Shown here in pieces: positions 33,246-43,913 of a stretch of DNA of 64,000 nt (its first letter is position 1; every line of letters starts with the position of its first letter). A program made the translations under genes and the position numbers. Source of the DNA: Lasiosphaeris hirsuta (lineage: Eukaryota; Ascomycota; Sordariomycetes; Sordariales; Lasiosphaeriaceae). The DNA lies in assembly GCA_030549175.1 (NCBI GenBank), contig JAUKUA010000003.1:744001-808000 (forward strand). The letters are read 5' to 3'. The notes under the pieces were generated by a model that was not told the DNA's origin, made no database searches, and saw only the letters and a list, made by a program, of their open reading frames with translations.

Positions 33246-34514
33246 ATGGACAACTACGAGCCACCCGTACCACCAGAGCTGAAGTGGCTCGTCCACTATG
33301 ATTCACGCAGCAAAAGCAGGCATATAGGCCACTGGCACGAATACCTGAAGAGGGCATGGCGCGGGTGGACTTACCACAGCGCCGTCGCATCTCTCCGAGA
33401 AGCCGCAACCCTCAGGGCCATTAAAGAGAACAAGATCCGGCCGGAGAAGGCTACCGAGGATGGCTTCAAGATCGAAGATTTTGTCGACTACACCTTCTCT
33501 GGCCCCCTCCATACGGCTCTGGCATGGGGAGCCCAGAAGAGAGTGGGCCAGCGATACGTCTATAGCTTGGACGAGGCAGAGTTGGTGGCCAAGTTGACGA
33601 ATTCTTTGGGCATTATATTGCGTCACTGGTCAGAGAGCCAAGACGGCAAGGCCCTTGAAAGACTCATCAAGCTCGTCGGCCTCAACCGGTACATCAGACA
33701 GGTTGTCTGTCTAGGCACAGGAAGCCCTCTAGAGGACCTCGCCCGTTGGCAGGAAGAGCAAAGGCATGAGCTGGACCTTGCCGTCTGCCACCTGAGCCTG
33801 ACCCGCCACGCGTTAGCCCTGGCGGTGGCGACAATCCTGAGGGCCGGGCTCCAGCGGGAGATCCCCCTCTACGTACAAGACCCCCTATACAACGACCTCG
33901 ACCGCCGCATGCGCGAGGAGGCGCACGACGAGATGTCTGGCTTTGACAGCAGCCTGCTCAAGGGGAGCGGATTCATCCAGCTCGATTCGAGGAAGCACGA
34001 GGCCTTCGCCAAGATCACGCCTGACACCTTCCTCATCGACTTCTCCGAGCACCCCTGGATCCGGGACACGTGGGCCGCCGCGTGTCCCTCCCCCGCCGCC
34101 ATCATATGCAGGCCTGTGGACACGCGGGAGAACGAAGAGGAGGCGGCGAGGGAAGATGCCGACGTTTTCAGCATCGCGGCCGCTGAAGTGCCGGGAACAC
34201 CGCCCGGCTTGACGCAGCAGCATCACGACGCCATTCTGAGGGACATTAAGCGCCACAGCCCTCCGTTCTGGCATGGCACGTATCAAAAAATCAATATGAA
34301 TTACACGGGGTACAAAGCGGAGCGCGGCTGGGAAGAGGAGAATGATAAAGATTACCGCGAGAGGGCCGTATCCGCGTACTCGAACGATAGGGCTGGGCCT
34401 TACGAGCCTGGAAGAGGGGGTTCTCTCTGGAGACTCCAGCAAGGTGCCTGGGAGGCATCCGTTCGGACGGTGCTTTATGTCCGCAATAACGTAGAGGGAA
34501 ATTGGACAGTGTAG
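33246..34514 (+). CDS. SRR1-like domain protein
   Basis: 422 residues, single exon. The central segment VVCLGTGSPLEDL, then HALALAVATIL, IPLYVQDPLYNDLD and later TFLIDFSEHPWIRD follows the order seen in SRR1-like domain proteins (named for plant SENSITIVITY TO RED LIGHT REDUCED 1). In filamentous fungi these are numerous and functionally unassigned. The N-terminal 130 and C-terminal 120 residues are charged and lack motifs known to me. Cytosolic or nuclear; no membrane segment. The start at 33246 follows TTTAAAATGG. An 11-bp repeat array begins directly after the stop. Confidence 0.65.
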   Translation: MDNYEPPVPPELKWLVHYDSRSKSRHIGHWHEYLKRAWRGWTYHSAVASLREAATLRAIKENKIRPEKATEDGFKIEDFVDYTFSGPLHTALAWGAQKRVGQRYVYSLDEAELVAKLTNSLGIILRHWSESQDGKALERLIKLVGLNRYIRQVVCLGTGSPLEDLARWQEEQRHELDLAVCHLSLTRHALALAVATILRAGLQREIPLYVQDPLYNDLDRRMREEAHDEMSGFDSSLLKGSGFIQLDSRKHEAFAKITPDTFLIDFSEHPWIRDTWAAACPSPAAIICRPVDTRENEEEAAREDADVFSIAAAEVPGTPPGLTQQHHDAILRDIKRHSPPFWHGTYQKINMNYTGYKAERGWEEENDKDYRERAVSAYSNDRAGPYEPGRGGSLWRLQQGAWEASVRTVLYVRNNVEGNWTV

Positions 34515-34547
34515 AGCGGGGAGTGAGCGGGGAGTGAGCGGGGAGTG
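34515..34547. repeat. 11-bp tandem repeat, three copies
   Basis: Three perfect copies of AGCGGGGAGTG immediately after the stop codon of the SRR1-like gene, hence probably in its 3' UTR. Confidence 0.92.
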
Positions 34548-35365
34548 CATGAGTCGTGAGTGGTGGGCAGGTCATGGTATTCCACTGGACAATCCAGCTC
34601 TTGTTTGTTTGTTACGGCGGGCCTCCAAAGCTGCGAAATTAGGTTGGCACCTACTATGGAACTTATGTACAGTAAGACTCCCGAAACCCAATTTGAGAAA
34701 CACACGAGGCCTTTTGGTCGCCAGCAAATCAGGGTGAGTGAGAGTGTAGTAAAATTCGTAGACTGTCCGAGTCAGTGCAGAACTGGATTTGTTGAGGACG
34801 ACCAAGAAACTCAGCCCGTAGGTACCTCGTTGATTTAACTACCTGTTTGCGTGTGACCTTCTCCCAAAGACTTTCCAATTTATAATTAAAAAAAAACGCA
34901 ATCTTGGTCTCTCAAAGGGATCCCCTCCCAAAAGGCCTTTTCAGCACCAAGAACAGTGCCCCGAGTATCTCAAAAGACATATTTGGCATTCCCACGTTCA
35001 CAACGATATATCTTTTCTGATAGTTACAGGTTCGAGGTCCTGCGCCAACAAATGAAGAATCGCATTCTGGAGAAACATAACTATTGGTCTTCGAACACGC
35101 AGCCTTTGATGTTACAATAGGGGCAGAAAAACAACAATCGCGACAAAGACATTGTCTCGTAACCATAGCAGTGTTTTGGCATTAATCTGCATTCAGGCTT
35201 GGGGCTGTTTTCTTCTTAAACGACACATCATTGCCCGTCTGTCTCGAGGAATTATCACCTTCAACAAGGTAACACTTTCCTCGAGAACATATCTTGACCG
35301 AAATCGCAACTTTCTCCTAGCAAACCCCTGTCGAGTCACTTTCTCAGCCAAACCGACACATCATC
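34548..35365. other. Intergenic region
   Basis: No gene supported. It is AT-richer around 34.86-34.90 kb and holds the promoter and leader of the orphan gene at 35366. Confidence 0.5.
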
Positions 35366-36142
35366 ATGTGCTACTACAGCGACACTGATGAGATCAAGCC
35401 GACCTTGCCGGCGGCCGCTGCCTTCCTCACCAAGGTTTACTTCTCGTATCCTGGTGTGTGCTGGGAAACCGACTTCCCAAGCCCCACTGGCAGTATCGGC
35501 AACTTTCTCGGTCGGGCAGTCCCCTTCATCCGCCTCTTCTTTGAGGACGCAGAGGGGCGGCGCAAGTTCCGCGTGTACTTCTCCAACGATCGGCAGCTCA
35601 ACACGTCCCATGGAATTCGAGTGAGGCAGCTGCACGACTCCCCGCACTTCTGGTGCGGTGAGATCTGGAACGGCGCCATCCAAGCCGCTCACCGGTTGAA
35701 CATCGAGGCTGATCTCAACGACACACTCGGTACCGTCTTCACGGTGAAGGACAGGAAGGTGTGGCTAAACGCCTTGGACATCACGCTCGTTGTGACTGGG
35801 ACGCCCCGGCCGTTGTCTCAAGGGGGGGATCAGACCTTGAGACAGCATTTGCTGGCGCAACTTCGCCAGCTCCCGACACCCGACAACGACGACCTGGAAA
35901 CCTCCGACGACTCCGAGTCCAACACTAACGGCGCGGAGCCCCAGAAGTCCGACGGCGGTTCTGAAGCTGCCGGGAAGCAGAAGAACAAGGGTAAGAATCT
36001 TGAAGGGCAAAGCGAAGAGTCAACTCGAGACTTTGTTGAACCCCCCGAGATTCGGGAGCGCTACATCGCCCAGATCAAGAAACAGCGGCGGACAATGTGG
36101 TCGCACCACCTGATGCACCACATCGCCCCGGTCAAGAAATAA
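35366..36142 (+). CDS. Orphan protein, member A of a tandem pair
   Basis: 258 residues, single exon, no signal peptide. The N-terminal about 150 residues form the shared domain: LTKVYFSYPGVCW, then PHFWCGEIWNGAIQAA and a final WLNALDITLVVTG. The C-terminal 100 residues are acidic, Ser/Lys-rich and disordered, ending in a basic helix (RERYIAQIKKQRR). Member B at 36899 shares KVYF-x2-PGVCW, a (D/S)-P-x3-WC block and the closing hydrophobic strand in the same order, and both begin with ATGTGCT in the context CATCATGTGCT. I know of no named family. Confidence 0.72.
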   Translation: MCYYSDTDEIKPTLPAAAAFLTKVYFSYPGVCWETDFPSPTGSIGNFLGRAVPFIRLFFEDAEGRRKFRVYFSNDRQLNTSHGIRVRQLHDSPHFWCGEIWNGAIQAAHRLNIEADLNDTLGTVFTVKDRKVWLNALDITLVVTGTPRPLSQGGDQTLRQHLLAQLRQLPTPDNDDLETSDDSESNTNGAEPQKSDGGSEAAGKQKNKGKNLEGQSEESTRDFVEPPEIRERYIAQIKKQRRTMWSHHLMHHIAPVKK

Positions 36143-36649
36143 ATCGGCCCGGGTCGAGGAAGAGCGGCCGACAATGAAGTCGCACGGCCAAAATGCCTGA
36201 CAAAGTTGGGCAAAGCTCTAACATAGTAGCTGAAGCGTAGCTCAAACTCGAGCCTCGGCCACAATGACCCGCTCTCGGTGCTTGACGTAGACTGACTTTC
36301 GACCTCTCGTCTCTAAGGCCCTATCAAGGGATTCCTGAGACATTTTTTGAGATAAAGTGCTGGCTTACTCACATGAACACAGCCATCTAACCTCGGGTCT
36401 CTACCACAAGTTTGGAGAAAGTTCACGTAACTGATGGCGACGAGACACGCCAACGCAGGATCTCTCTACTAGGAGAGAGAGCAAAGTGTAAAGTAGTAAC
36501 CGCCGAAAAAGAAAAAGAAAAAAACATTTCCTACCATACGAGTGCCAACTATGCAGAATGTGACTTGACGTCTTTGTGTGACCAATTCCACTCTATTCCA
36601 TCGTGCGCCTGGTGAGAGCTTAATGAACCGCGCCTCGTTCAAATTGACT

Positions 36650-36765
36650 CTCTGTCCGAGTCCAAGGTTATTGTTTTGGATCAACGCAGGGAACGACGCC
36701 CAATATTCTCTGTCCGAGTCCTGGGTTATTGGTTTGGATCAATGCAGGGAACGACGCCTAATATA
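36650..36765. repeat. 58-bp direct duplication in a promoter
   Basis: Two adjacent copies starting CTCTGTCCGAGTCC at 36650 and 36708, each ending in GCAGGGAACGACGCC plus TAATAT/CAATAT. They differ at only a few positions. The second copy abuts the TATA box. Confidence 0.9.
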
Positions 36766-36769
36766 AATA
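36762..36769 (+). promoter_or_regulatory. TATA box of the orphan member B gene
   Basis: TATAAATA, 137 bp before the ATG at 36899. Comparable boxes precede 40762 (TATAAATA, 126 bp) and 43914 (CATAAATA, 124 bp). Confidence 0.55.
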
Positions 36770-36898
36770 CACTCCCACTCCCACTAACACCGTCACTAAC
36801 ACCAAGGAACGCACGCATCCACCGTTCAGCAATACTTACTCTGCTGAACAATCTACCCCGAAAAAACCTTACCCGAGTAACGCGAACAGCAAGCCATC

Positions 36899-37603
36899 AT
36901 GTGCTTTGAGCGCTCAACGTTTCTCGACACGCCGTTCTACTACCTCCAGAAGGTTTATTTTGAACGGCCCGGGGTGTGCTGGCACGAGCATCCCGAGGTG
37001 ACGATGGAGCTCTTTGCGATGCTGGTGAGCTTCACCGGCGTCGCGGAGGTGCCGCAGCAAGTCCAGGTGGTGCAGCGAGTCCAGGTCTTGTACCACAACG
37101 GACACGCGGGCATCGAGCTGCCCGAGTTCGACTGGTGGCTGGCTGCTATCCCGAGCGAGATCACGGTCCTCCCGCTCCCGGATGATCCTCTCATCTGGTG
37201 CGATCTCCTGCATCTCAGTGCCCGATGCTCCGCCTGCGAAATCGGGTTTCGGGACGGACCAGTGGCTTTCAGAGTGACTCGTCGGAGCTGGGAGCATACC
37301 CCCGGATCTCAATATCCCAACTGCCCCTACTTGGCGATCAACCTCGCCGTTTCTGGCAACTATGGGGACGAGTATCCTTTTTTTCCCGCTCCCCCCAACA
37401 ACGAAGCCGCGGATGCCCCCCGGGGCCCTCGCCGGGGCCCTCCCCGTCGCATCGCTGACGCTCCTGTTGATGAGGCTGCCGACGCTCCTTTTGATGTGAT
37501 TGCCGACGATCTGGTTCCCTTGTTCAGACGGAGGCTTTTTGGGATGTGCTATTTGGTATTGGCGCTGTTGTTGACACTACGGCTGCGGATGAATACGCGT
37601 TAG
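36899..37603 (+). CDS. Orphan protein, member B of a tandem pair
   Basis: 234 residues, single exon. It shares with member A the N-terminal LQKVYFERPGVCW, a central PLIWCDLLHLSARCSA and a closing YLAINLAVSG. The region after residue 165 is low complexity (repeated ADAP/DEAADAP around an Arg/Pro run) and ends in a hydrophobic stretch (MCYLVLALLLTL) followed by basic residues, which could be a tail anchor and is absent from member A. Function unknown. Confidence 0.68.
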   Translation: MCFERSTFLDTPFYYLQKVYFERPGVCWHEHPEVTMELFAMLVSFTGVAEVPQQVQVVQRVQVLYHNGHAGIELPEFDWWLAAIPSEITVLPLPDDPLIWCDLLHLSARCSACEIGFRDGPVAFRVTRRSWEHTPGSQYPNCPYLAINLAVSGNYGDEYPFFPAPPNNEAADAPRGPRRGPPRRIADAPVDEAADAPFDVIADDLVPLFRRRLFGMCYLVLALLLTLRLRMNTR

Positions 37604-38544
37604 CGTTGACTTCGCTTCGGGACTGGGAACAATGAGCCACCCCACAGGCAGGTGACTTTCGATCAGCAGACAAATTACCAGACGCACTTGTAGATGAAAA
37701 AGAAAAATAAAAATAAAAAGAGAAAAAAAATTGTTCCAACACTTCTTCCTTCCTTACTATATATATGTATGCCACTGTGAATAAACTTTGAGTTCTATTC
37801 GAATAGTGATTTTTGAACGTGTTTGGAGATGTTGAGGTGGGTGCAGAAATTTCGTACTTACGTAAAGTGGTGACAAGAAGGAGCCAAATTGCGGAGGCGC
37901 CAACCTGAACAAGAAAGTTGTGTATTGCAGAATTTGGTCTAGGGCTGACGCCGTGTCTGCTTCCGTACAAAGTACGAGCTGAGGAAGTGGCGCCCTGTGC
38001 CCTGCCAAGACGGCGACATCTGCAAACCCCTTTGTCAAGCTTTGTCTCTGACGGCGCCAAACGATTGGCCGGCTGGCCACAGCCATAAACCTGGTGTGAC
38101 GGCCCGGCGCCGCTCGCTGACAACGGCAGGCCAGCGGACCAATAGCGCCAACGCTGGGCCACACTGAACCACGCTCGCCCCCAGACTGGAACGCACTTGG
38201 ACAGGAAGCAGTTGCGTCATCCACGCAAAGGCCAATGTCCCGCTGCGCGACCCGACCCAGCGCTGACCCAGGGGACCCAAGCGTGCCAGGTTGGAACATG
38301 GGCTGGAACCAGGAAAATGCCAGCCCCCCAGTCGCTGTTCTCTCCTCCCCTTTCCAACCCAACACCCCGACACTGCCACCCACCGCGACTCTCCTCTCCA
38401 GGCACCTTGGCAAAAGCTTGGTAGTATTGGGCTCCCATCTCCGCCGTCCCATGGGCTGAAGTCCCCCCCCCCCCCCCCCTCGATCCAGAAACACCAGACG
38501 ACTCGATCGCGATATCCACATCCACATTTTGCGGACCGCCCACA
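37604..38544. other. Intergenic region and 5' leader of the GH76 gene
   Basis: No gene is supported; minus-strand frames here are shadows of composition. It contains a C18 run (38463-38480) about 65 bp before the GH76 start. Confidence 0.55.
38463..38480. repeat. C18 homopolymer in the 5' region of the GH76 gene
   Basis: Eighteen consecutive C residues about 65 bp upstream of the ATG at 38545, likely in the transcribed leader. Same length as the intronic run at 3263-3280. Confidence 0.95.
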
Positions 38545-40194
38545 ATGGAGATCAGGGTCGTGTGGGCGTTGCTCGCCCTCGGCACCGCACCCGTCCACGC
38601 CGCCCTCGATGTCGATCTGCAGTCTCCAGGCAAGTCCAACCCCGCGATTGCACCATGGCACCATTGCACCATTGTACCATTGCTCCGAGAAGCTAACCAT
38701 GGGTGTCTGCAACAGCCTCGATCAAGACGGCCGCCAAAGGAATTGCTGCGAACCTCATGAGCTACTACCATGGGCTCGACCCGGGCCAGACGCCAGGAAT
38801 CCTGCCCGGGCCCCCTCCCAATGGCGACTACTACTGGTGGGAGGGCGGTGCGCTCTGGGGCACCATGGTCGACTACTGGCACTACACCAACGAGACAGAA
38901 TACAACTTCGAGACCGAGCACTCTCTCACCTTCCAGGCCAACTCGCCTCAGAACAACTACATGCCGCCGAATTGGACCGCGTCGCTGGGAAATGACGACC
39001 AGGGCTTTTGGGGCATGTCGGCCATGCTGGCCGCCGAGAACAACTTCCAGAACCCTCCCGAGGACCAGCCCCAATGGCTTGCCCTCGCCCAGGCCGTCTT
39101 CAATACTCAGGCTGCGCGATGGGATACCGAGCACTGCGGCGGAGGATTGAGGTGGCAAATCCCCTTTTCGAACAACGGATACAATTACAAGAACGCCATT
39201 GCAAACGGCATTTTGTTCAATCTCGGCGCCAGGTTGGCGCGGTACACGGCCAACGAAACATATGCGAAATGGGCGACCAAGGTGTGGGACTGGACTGAGG
39301 ATGTGGGCTACATTGACCCTGAGTGGAATATTTACGACGGTGGACACGTCGAGAAGAACTGCACCGACATCAACAAGGCACAGTTCTCGTACACGGCCGC
39401 CATCTTTATCCAAGGTCTCGGCTTCATGTACAACTACGTAAGTTCGCGGCGACACACCCGCTCCCCACCCGCTCCCCACCGGTTAAATCCTCCGCCTTGC
39501 GTATATTGGCACCCACACACTGACACTTTCCCCCACACAGACCAACGCCTCGCCAATGTGGGAGGCCCGGCTCAAGGGCCTCGCGTCGCGCACCGTCGAA
39601 GTCTTCTTCCAAAACGGCGTCGCCATCGAGGTCGCCTGCGAGCTCGAGACCCACGTGCAGTGCACCACGGACATGCTGTCGTTCAAGGGCTACCTGCACC
39701 GCTTCCTCGCCCAGACGATCCAGGTGGCCCAGCCGGTCCGCGACATCGTCCTGCCCGCGCTGCGCACGTCCGCTGAGGGCATGGCCAAGGGCTGCAACCC
39801 CGACGGTACGTGCGGCTTCCGCTGGAACACGGGCAGCTACGACGGCCAGACGGGCGCTGGCCAGCAAATGAATGCGCTCGGCGCCCTCATGAGCCTCCTG
39901 GTGGTTGAGGAGTACGTGCCCCCGCCCCTGACCAACGCGACCGGCGGCACGAGCGTCGGCAAGGCGGATGCCGGTGGCGATCCCGACGTGGAGCAGGTCG
40001 TGCTCAAACCCCTGACGACGGCGGACAAGGCGGGCGCGGGGATACTGACCCTGCTCGGTTTGCTGGGCATGGGTGCGTATATGGCGTTTATGAGCGCCGA
40101 CTGGGGCGAGGGCGCCAAGTGGGTGGATAACCACCCCGAGAAGGAGATTGCGGCCGCGCTGGACACCCATCTTGCCCCGCCGGCAAGAGTGTAG
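38545..40194 (+). CDS. GH76 endo-alpha-1,6-mannanase (Dfg5/Dcw1 type)
   Basis: 486 residues from exons 38545-38629, 38716-39437 and 39541-40194. Members of this family act at the plasma membrane/cell wall and are thought to transfer GPI-glycans of wall proteins onto glucan. Signal peptide MEIRVVWALLALGTAPVHA. The consecutive active-site Asp pair of GH76 is in GNDDQGFWG (Asp122-Asp123). Other landmarks are YYWWEGGALWG, WDTEHCGGGLRWQ, GRLxRYT-like ARLARYTANETYA and CGFRWNTGSYDG, and several N-glycosylation sequons are present. Near the C terminus AGAGILTLLGLLGMGAYM is hydrophobic but followed by a polar tail, so it looks more like a membrane span than a classical GPI signal. Intron 1 uses a GC-AG pair; intron 2 is GTAAGT..CAG. 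Confidence 0.93.
38630..38715 (+). other. GC-AG intron
   Basis: The only join that keeps frame between QSP and ASIKTAAKG is after CCAG, giving donor GCAAGT and acceptor CAACAG. AG|GCAAGT is the known consensus of the rare GC-AG class. No GT donor nearby gives the right phase. Confidence 0.75.
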
Positions 40195-40635
40195 TGGGTG
40201 ACTCTTATCATGTAGGGGCATTTGGGCTGTGGTAATGTTTTTGGCGCATGGTGGATGTATGGGGGGATATGGAAAGGCAACTGGCTCTTGTGGTCCATGT
40301 TTCAAGCATGTCATGGTAAGAGCCGTCCATCTTTTTGGGGCACTTTGTTATATCAAAATCGGAGTTGGGGGTTTAAAGATTTACGGTAAGGAAGGCCTTG
40401 CTAAACTTTGTATATCAGTCAATCCTTTGTCATTTCTTGTGTCGGTAGCAATCTGGTCAAAAGTATACTCGATTGCCAATTCGAAGGTACCTGGCCTTAT
40501 TACTCATGTGTTGCTATCGGTATCTCATCCGGCACGATGAGTAAGTACCGACCGAGTATTCACCATTCACCTCTATTTGTCCTCGAGTATATATTTTCTT
40601 GCCCTCTCACTCCACCCTACCCTTGACTTCCCACG

Positions 40636-40643
40636 TATAAATA
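40636..40643 (+). promoter_or_regulatory. TATA box of small membrane-protein gene
   Basis: TATAAATA, 126 bp before the ATG at 40762. Confidence 0.5.
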
Positions 40644-40761
40644 CCGACGCACCAATACCGGCCTCCCAGATAACAAAGTTGGAGCAACTGCGGACCATCA
40701 CAAAGCTACCTTGCACATTGTACTAAGCGCCGACAACCACCCTTAGGCTCTCACCTACCTC

Positions 40762-41016
40762 ATGCCTCCTCAACAACACGAAATGGCTGGTAGCATCGAG
40801 ACTAGGGACCAGACTTGCGCAAACATCACTGCATGGTTATGGGTCCTTGTCGGCATTACCCTTTCCACATACGCGCTCTTGATACTCTTCATCTTCTATC
40901 AGAAAAGGAAGTTGGATAACCTCAGCAATGCCGCAATTATCCTCCAGCGCGTTCCCGCTCCGATGCACCTGCAGACAGCTCATCCCGACGCGGACGATAA
41001 AGGACGTCGAGACTAG
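40762..41016 (+). CDS. Small single-span membrane protein, 84 residues
   Basis: N-terminal polar segment (MAGSIETRDQTCA), one strongly hydrophobic span (WLWVLVGITLSTYALLILFI) followed by a basic stop-transfer KRKLDN, and a short polar tail. No cleavable signal is evident, so a type III or signal-anchor topology is likely. AGSIETRD resembles AGSLAARD in the gene at 44854, suggesting kinship. The start is ATG 40762; ATG 40783 is an alternative. No function known. Confidence 0.5.
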   Translation: MPPQQHEMAGSIETRDQTCANITAWLWVLVGITLSTYALLILFIFYQKRKLDNLSNAAIILQRVPAPMHLQTAHPDADDKGRRD

Positions 41017-43789
41017 GTTTTGTGAGATTCTAGAGGATGGGGGCGGGGTGCCGGGGTGCCGGGGGGGACGTGGGAGGGAACAGGCGATGATGGGGATCTT
41101 ACTGAGCCCGGTCTTGGGTATATCCATTCGTTATCAATTCATCGTTTGCGTCTCCCTTTTTTTCCAAGTATAAGTAGCTCTGACTCCTGCTTCCTGTAAC
41201 TCCATCAAGCTTCAACTCAAACCCCAAGACAGCGAAGCTAACATACCCGACACAAGTTTCACCATCAACCAAACAACAAGACAGAAGCACGTCACCAATG
41301 GCAATCCCAAAAAACGGGCCTTTACCGGCGATATCCTTTGGGAGATCCTTTCAGGGGGAGGACCCGTACTAGGCGGCTGACTCCACCAGGACGTAGGCGG
41401 CGACCCGCTGAACACTACGCAGAACACGCTGTCTAGATGTTGAGCTGAGGCATGGGGGAGAATTTTGGTGGGGGTAGGGGGGTATAGAGGAGTCTCAGTG
41501 ATTGGAGGATTGGGGGTCGTCGAGTGGAAGATGGCGGGGGAAGGGGAATATCGGGGCACGGAAAGGGCAGCGCCTGCAGTCTGTCCGCAGGGCGCCGAAG
41601 CGGCCACCTCGCCCGAGAGGGGTCAGTGTCCGCCCGAGGAGGAATATTCCCAAAGGAGTGCGAAGGCTTTCAGATGAAGTTCAGGGGAGCGGGAGATAGC
41701 TGGAAGGTGATGTTGGTCCGAGGTAGGTACTACGCATCTGGCCACGTTATGCCCGGGTAAGCCCCATGTGACCCTCAGGGGCCCCAGCCTCAGACATTGA
41801 TATACCGACACTAGAGACAACTACGGTCTGCACCGGCCAGAGTTGCGTCCCCCTCGGCCAACTGTGCGTCTTTGGGAAGGAGAGGAGGGCGGTAGCGGGG
41901 CGTGTGCCTACATCAGTGGTGCTTGTAGTTGGCTCTGGCGGCGACTACGGTTGATGTGATACACACAACTGGGCTTCCACATATTCATACTCTTTACTTT
42001 TGGTGTACTTCAATGTCAAACAACGGAGATACTCCAATTATGATCTGGTGTATATCTAAAACCCAATTAATAGCGACCGCTAACCAGCTACCTTCTGTGT
42101 AGGTTCAGTACGCTCAGTTCCAAGTGGGGGAACTGTAATCTTGTCCGCATGGCTAGTAGTAATTTGGATACTACGAGGCATGCTGCATACGTGTTGGTAA
42201 AAGGATCTTTCGAGTCTCGGCGCTACCAATCTTCATCGCTGAACTTCTTATAGTCATTCTGAGCCTCCAGCCCCTCGAGCAAAGACCGGCCTCCAGCTCC
42301 CTTCGGCTCCCTTGCCTTTGGACTTCTCGAGGTCGAGGTCGGCAGCAATGCGCAGATCAGTCTTTTTGTGTTCGCATTCGCAATGAGACTCCCCGGGAGC
42401 CCAACCACAATCTCGATTTCAAACGCCGTCGGAGTTCAGATCTTAATTTTATCATCTTTAGACTTGCTAACTGTCCGTCTCGGCTCTCCTCGCCAGCGTG
42501 AGATTGACATTAGCGTTTTCGGTCCCAATGGTGGCCGCCTTGCATGGCTCTCGCTTTGCGTTTCGCGCTCTCGGACCGCCGTCGAGATGACGACTTGCGC
42601 CGGTTCTCGTCGTTGGTTTGCCGGCTGGGAGCGGGAGACCGTCCTCTCTCGTTCTCCTCAGCCGGATCGGGGGATATTCCGCGAGATGTCGGCGCAGAGA
42701 CTTTTTTGTCGGGCGAGGTGGCTGGCTGTGCCTTCACCGGGTAGTCATGATCAGAGGCAGCGGATTTCTTATTCCGGCGATCCTTTCGAGCCGAAGATTG
42801 ATGACGTTCCCCGCTCTGATTTCTCTGCCGATTCGGAGCTAGTGTGTCTCGTCGTACGTGGCGGTTTCTGGTGCTAGCGATCGCTTCTCTTCAGTGTGAT
42901 CGGCCAGTGTATTTTGTCCATGTTGCGGCCATAATTCTCTATTTGTAGATGTAATATGGTGCGAGAGAAAGACGCGGTTCTAGACTAGTAGCAAGTCGAT
43001 ATGGGCAAAACGCTTGCAGAAGAATGCAATGTGGTGAGAGTCGCGAAGCCAAACTTGGAACGTTACTTTCCGCCTAGGGTATAGTCATTATATACAAGCG
43101 CAAAACCTGCCCCGCTGCAGCTGAAATATTGAGGCTGCACGTACGCATGCATTCATTACTTTGAAGTCGAGCAACTCTTTTTGCCAGGGTATAATGCTTT
43201 GAATGGACTTTCCAGTCATACGCGCCGAGGAAGGGATGGCCTCGGTGGCCTTGAATATACCCATCATGGATACATGGAAGGACTGATGGGACGACTGGTG
43301 GGGCAACTGCTGGCTCGATTGTGTTACGACCTTTGCTCACTGCGGTGTAGGGAGTTGAATGATGAGCCCGCAAGGTACGGGGGAAACACGTAGACAAGGT
43401 ATGACAGGAAGGCCGACAAGTGAAGCCAAGAGCTCTCAGGATAGGTTCTTAATTTTCTAAACAATTAGATATCACTGAAAGAAACTGTGGGCAGGGCAAA
43501 CACATTAGGGGGTCATTCAGGGACTGGGTGCATAGTGTGCAAGGCACGCGGGAGACCTCCGGCTCGGACAACAGGGGGTAAGTCGAGCGCGTGCACCGCA
43601 TGCAGGGCATGGAAAATGACTTCGGTCCGAGGCTCTATCCAGGTGTTAAATCGAGGTGGTGCTGCCCCGAGGCCTCAACTGCACGCAGTCGCACTCAACG
43701 CCATAGTAGTCAACTCGAACTTTCTAACCCTGACCCTAGATGCGGGACTTGACGAAGCATTTGGGATTGGCGAGAATCTTTCACCCACA
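41017..43789. other. Gene-poor accessory stretch
   Basis: About 2.8 kb without a supported gene. It includes G-rich runs (41037-41075), a segment around 42230-42880 with gene-like base composition but conflicting frames on both strands, and an inverted telobox-like CTAACCCTGACCCTAGA at 43724-43740. It may contain relics. Confidence 0.5.
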
Positions 43790-43797
43790 CATAAATA
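43790..43797 (+). promoter_or_regulatory. TATA-like box of DUF7770-like gene
   Basis: CATAAATA, 124 bp before the ATG at 43914; spacing matches the boxes before 36899 and 40762. Confidence 0.4.
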
Positions 43798-43913
43798 CGC
43801 GTTTGGGAGCCACCCATGACCCACTTCAAACTCGTCCTCAAATCCACGTCGAACTTTCTCAGCCACCAGACTGCAGACAAAAAATTAAAAAAAAATTTTT
43901 TTATCAAAATAAA

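Larger units (their letters stand above)
36143..36898. other. Spacer between the tandem paralogues
   Basis: Non-coding, containing the 58-bp direct duplication (36650-36765) and a TATA box, both just upstream of member B. No gene supported. Confidence 0.55.

Noticed and set aside
38217..39479. 420-codon minus-strand open frame
   Set aside because: Antisense to the GH76 gene and its leader; includes translation of the poly-C tract.
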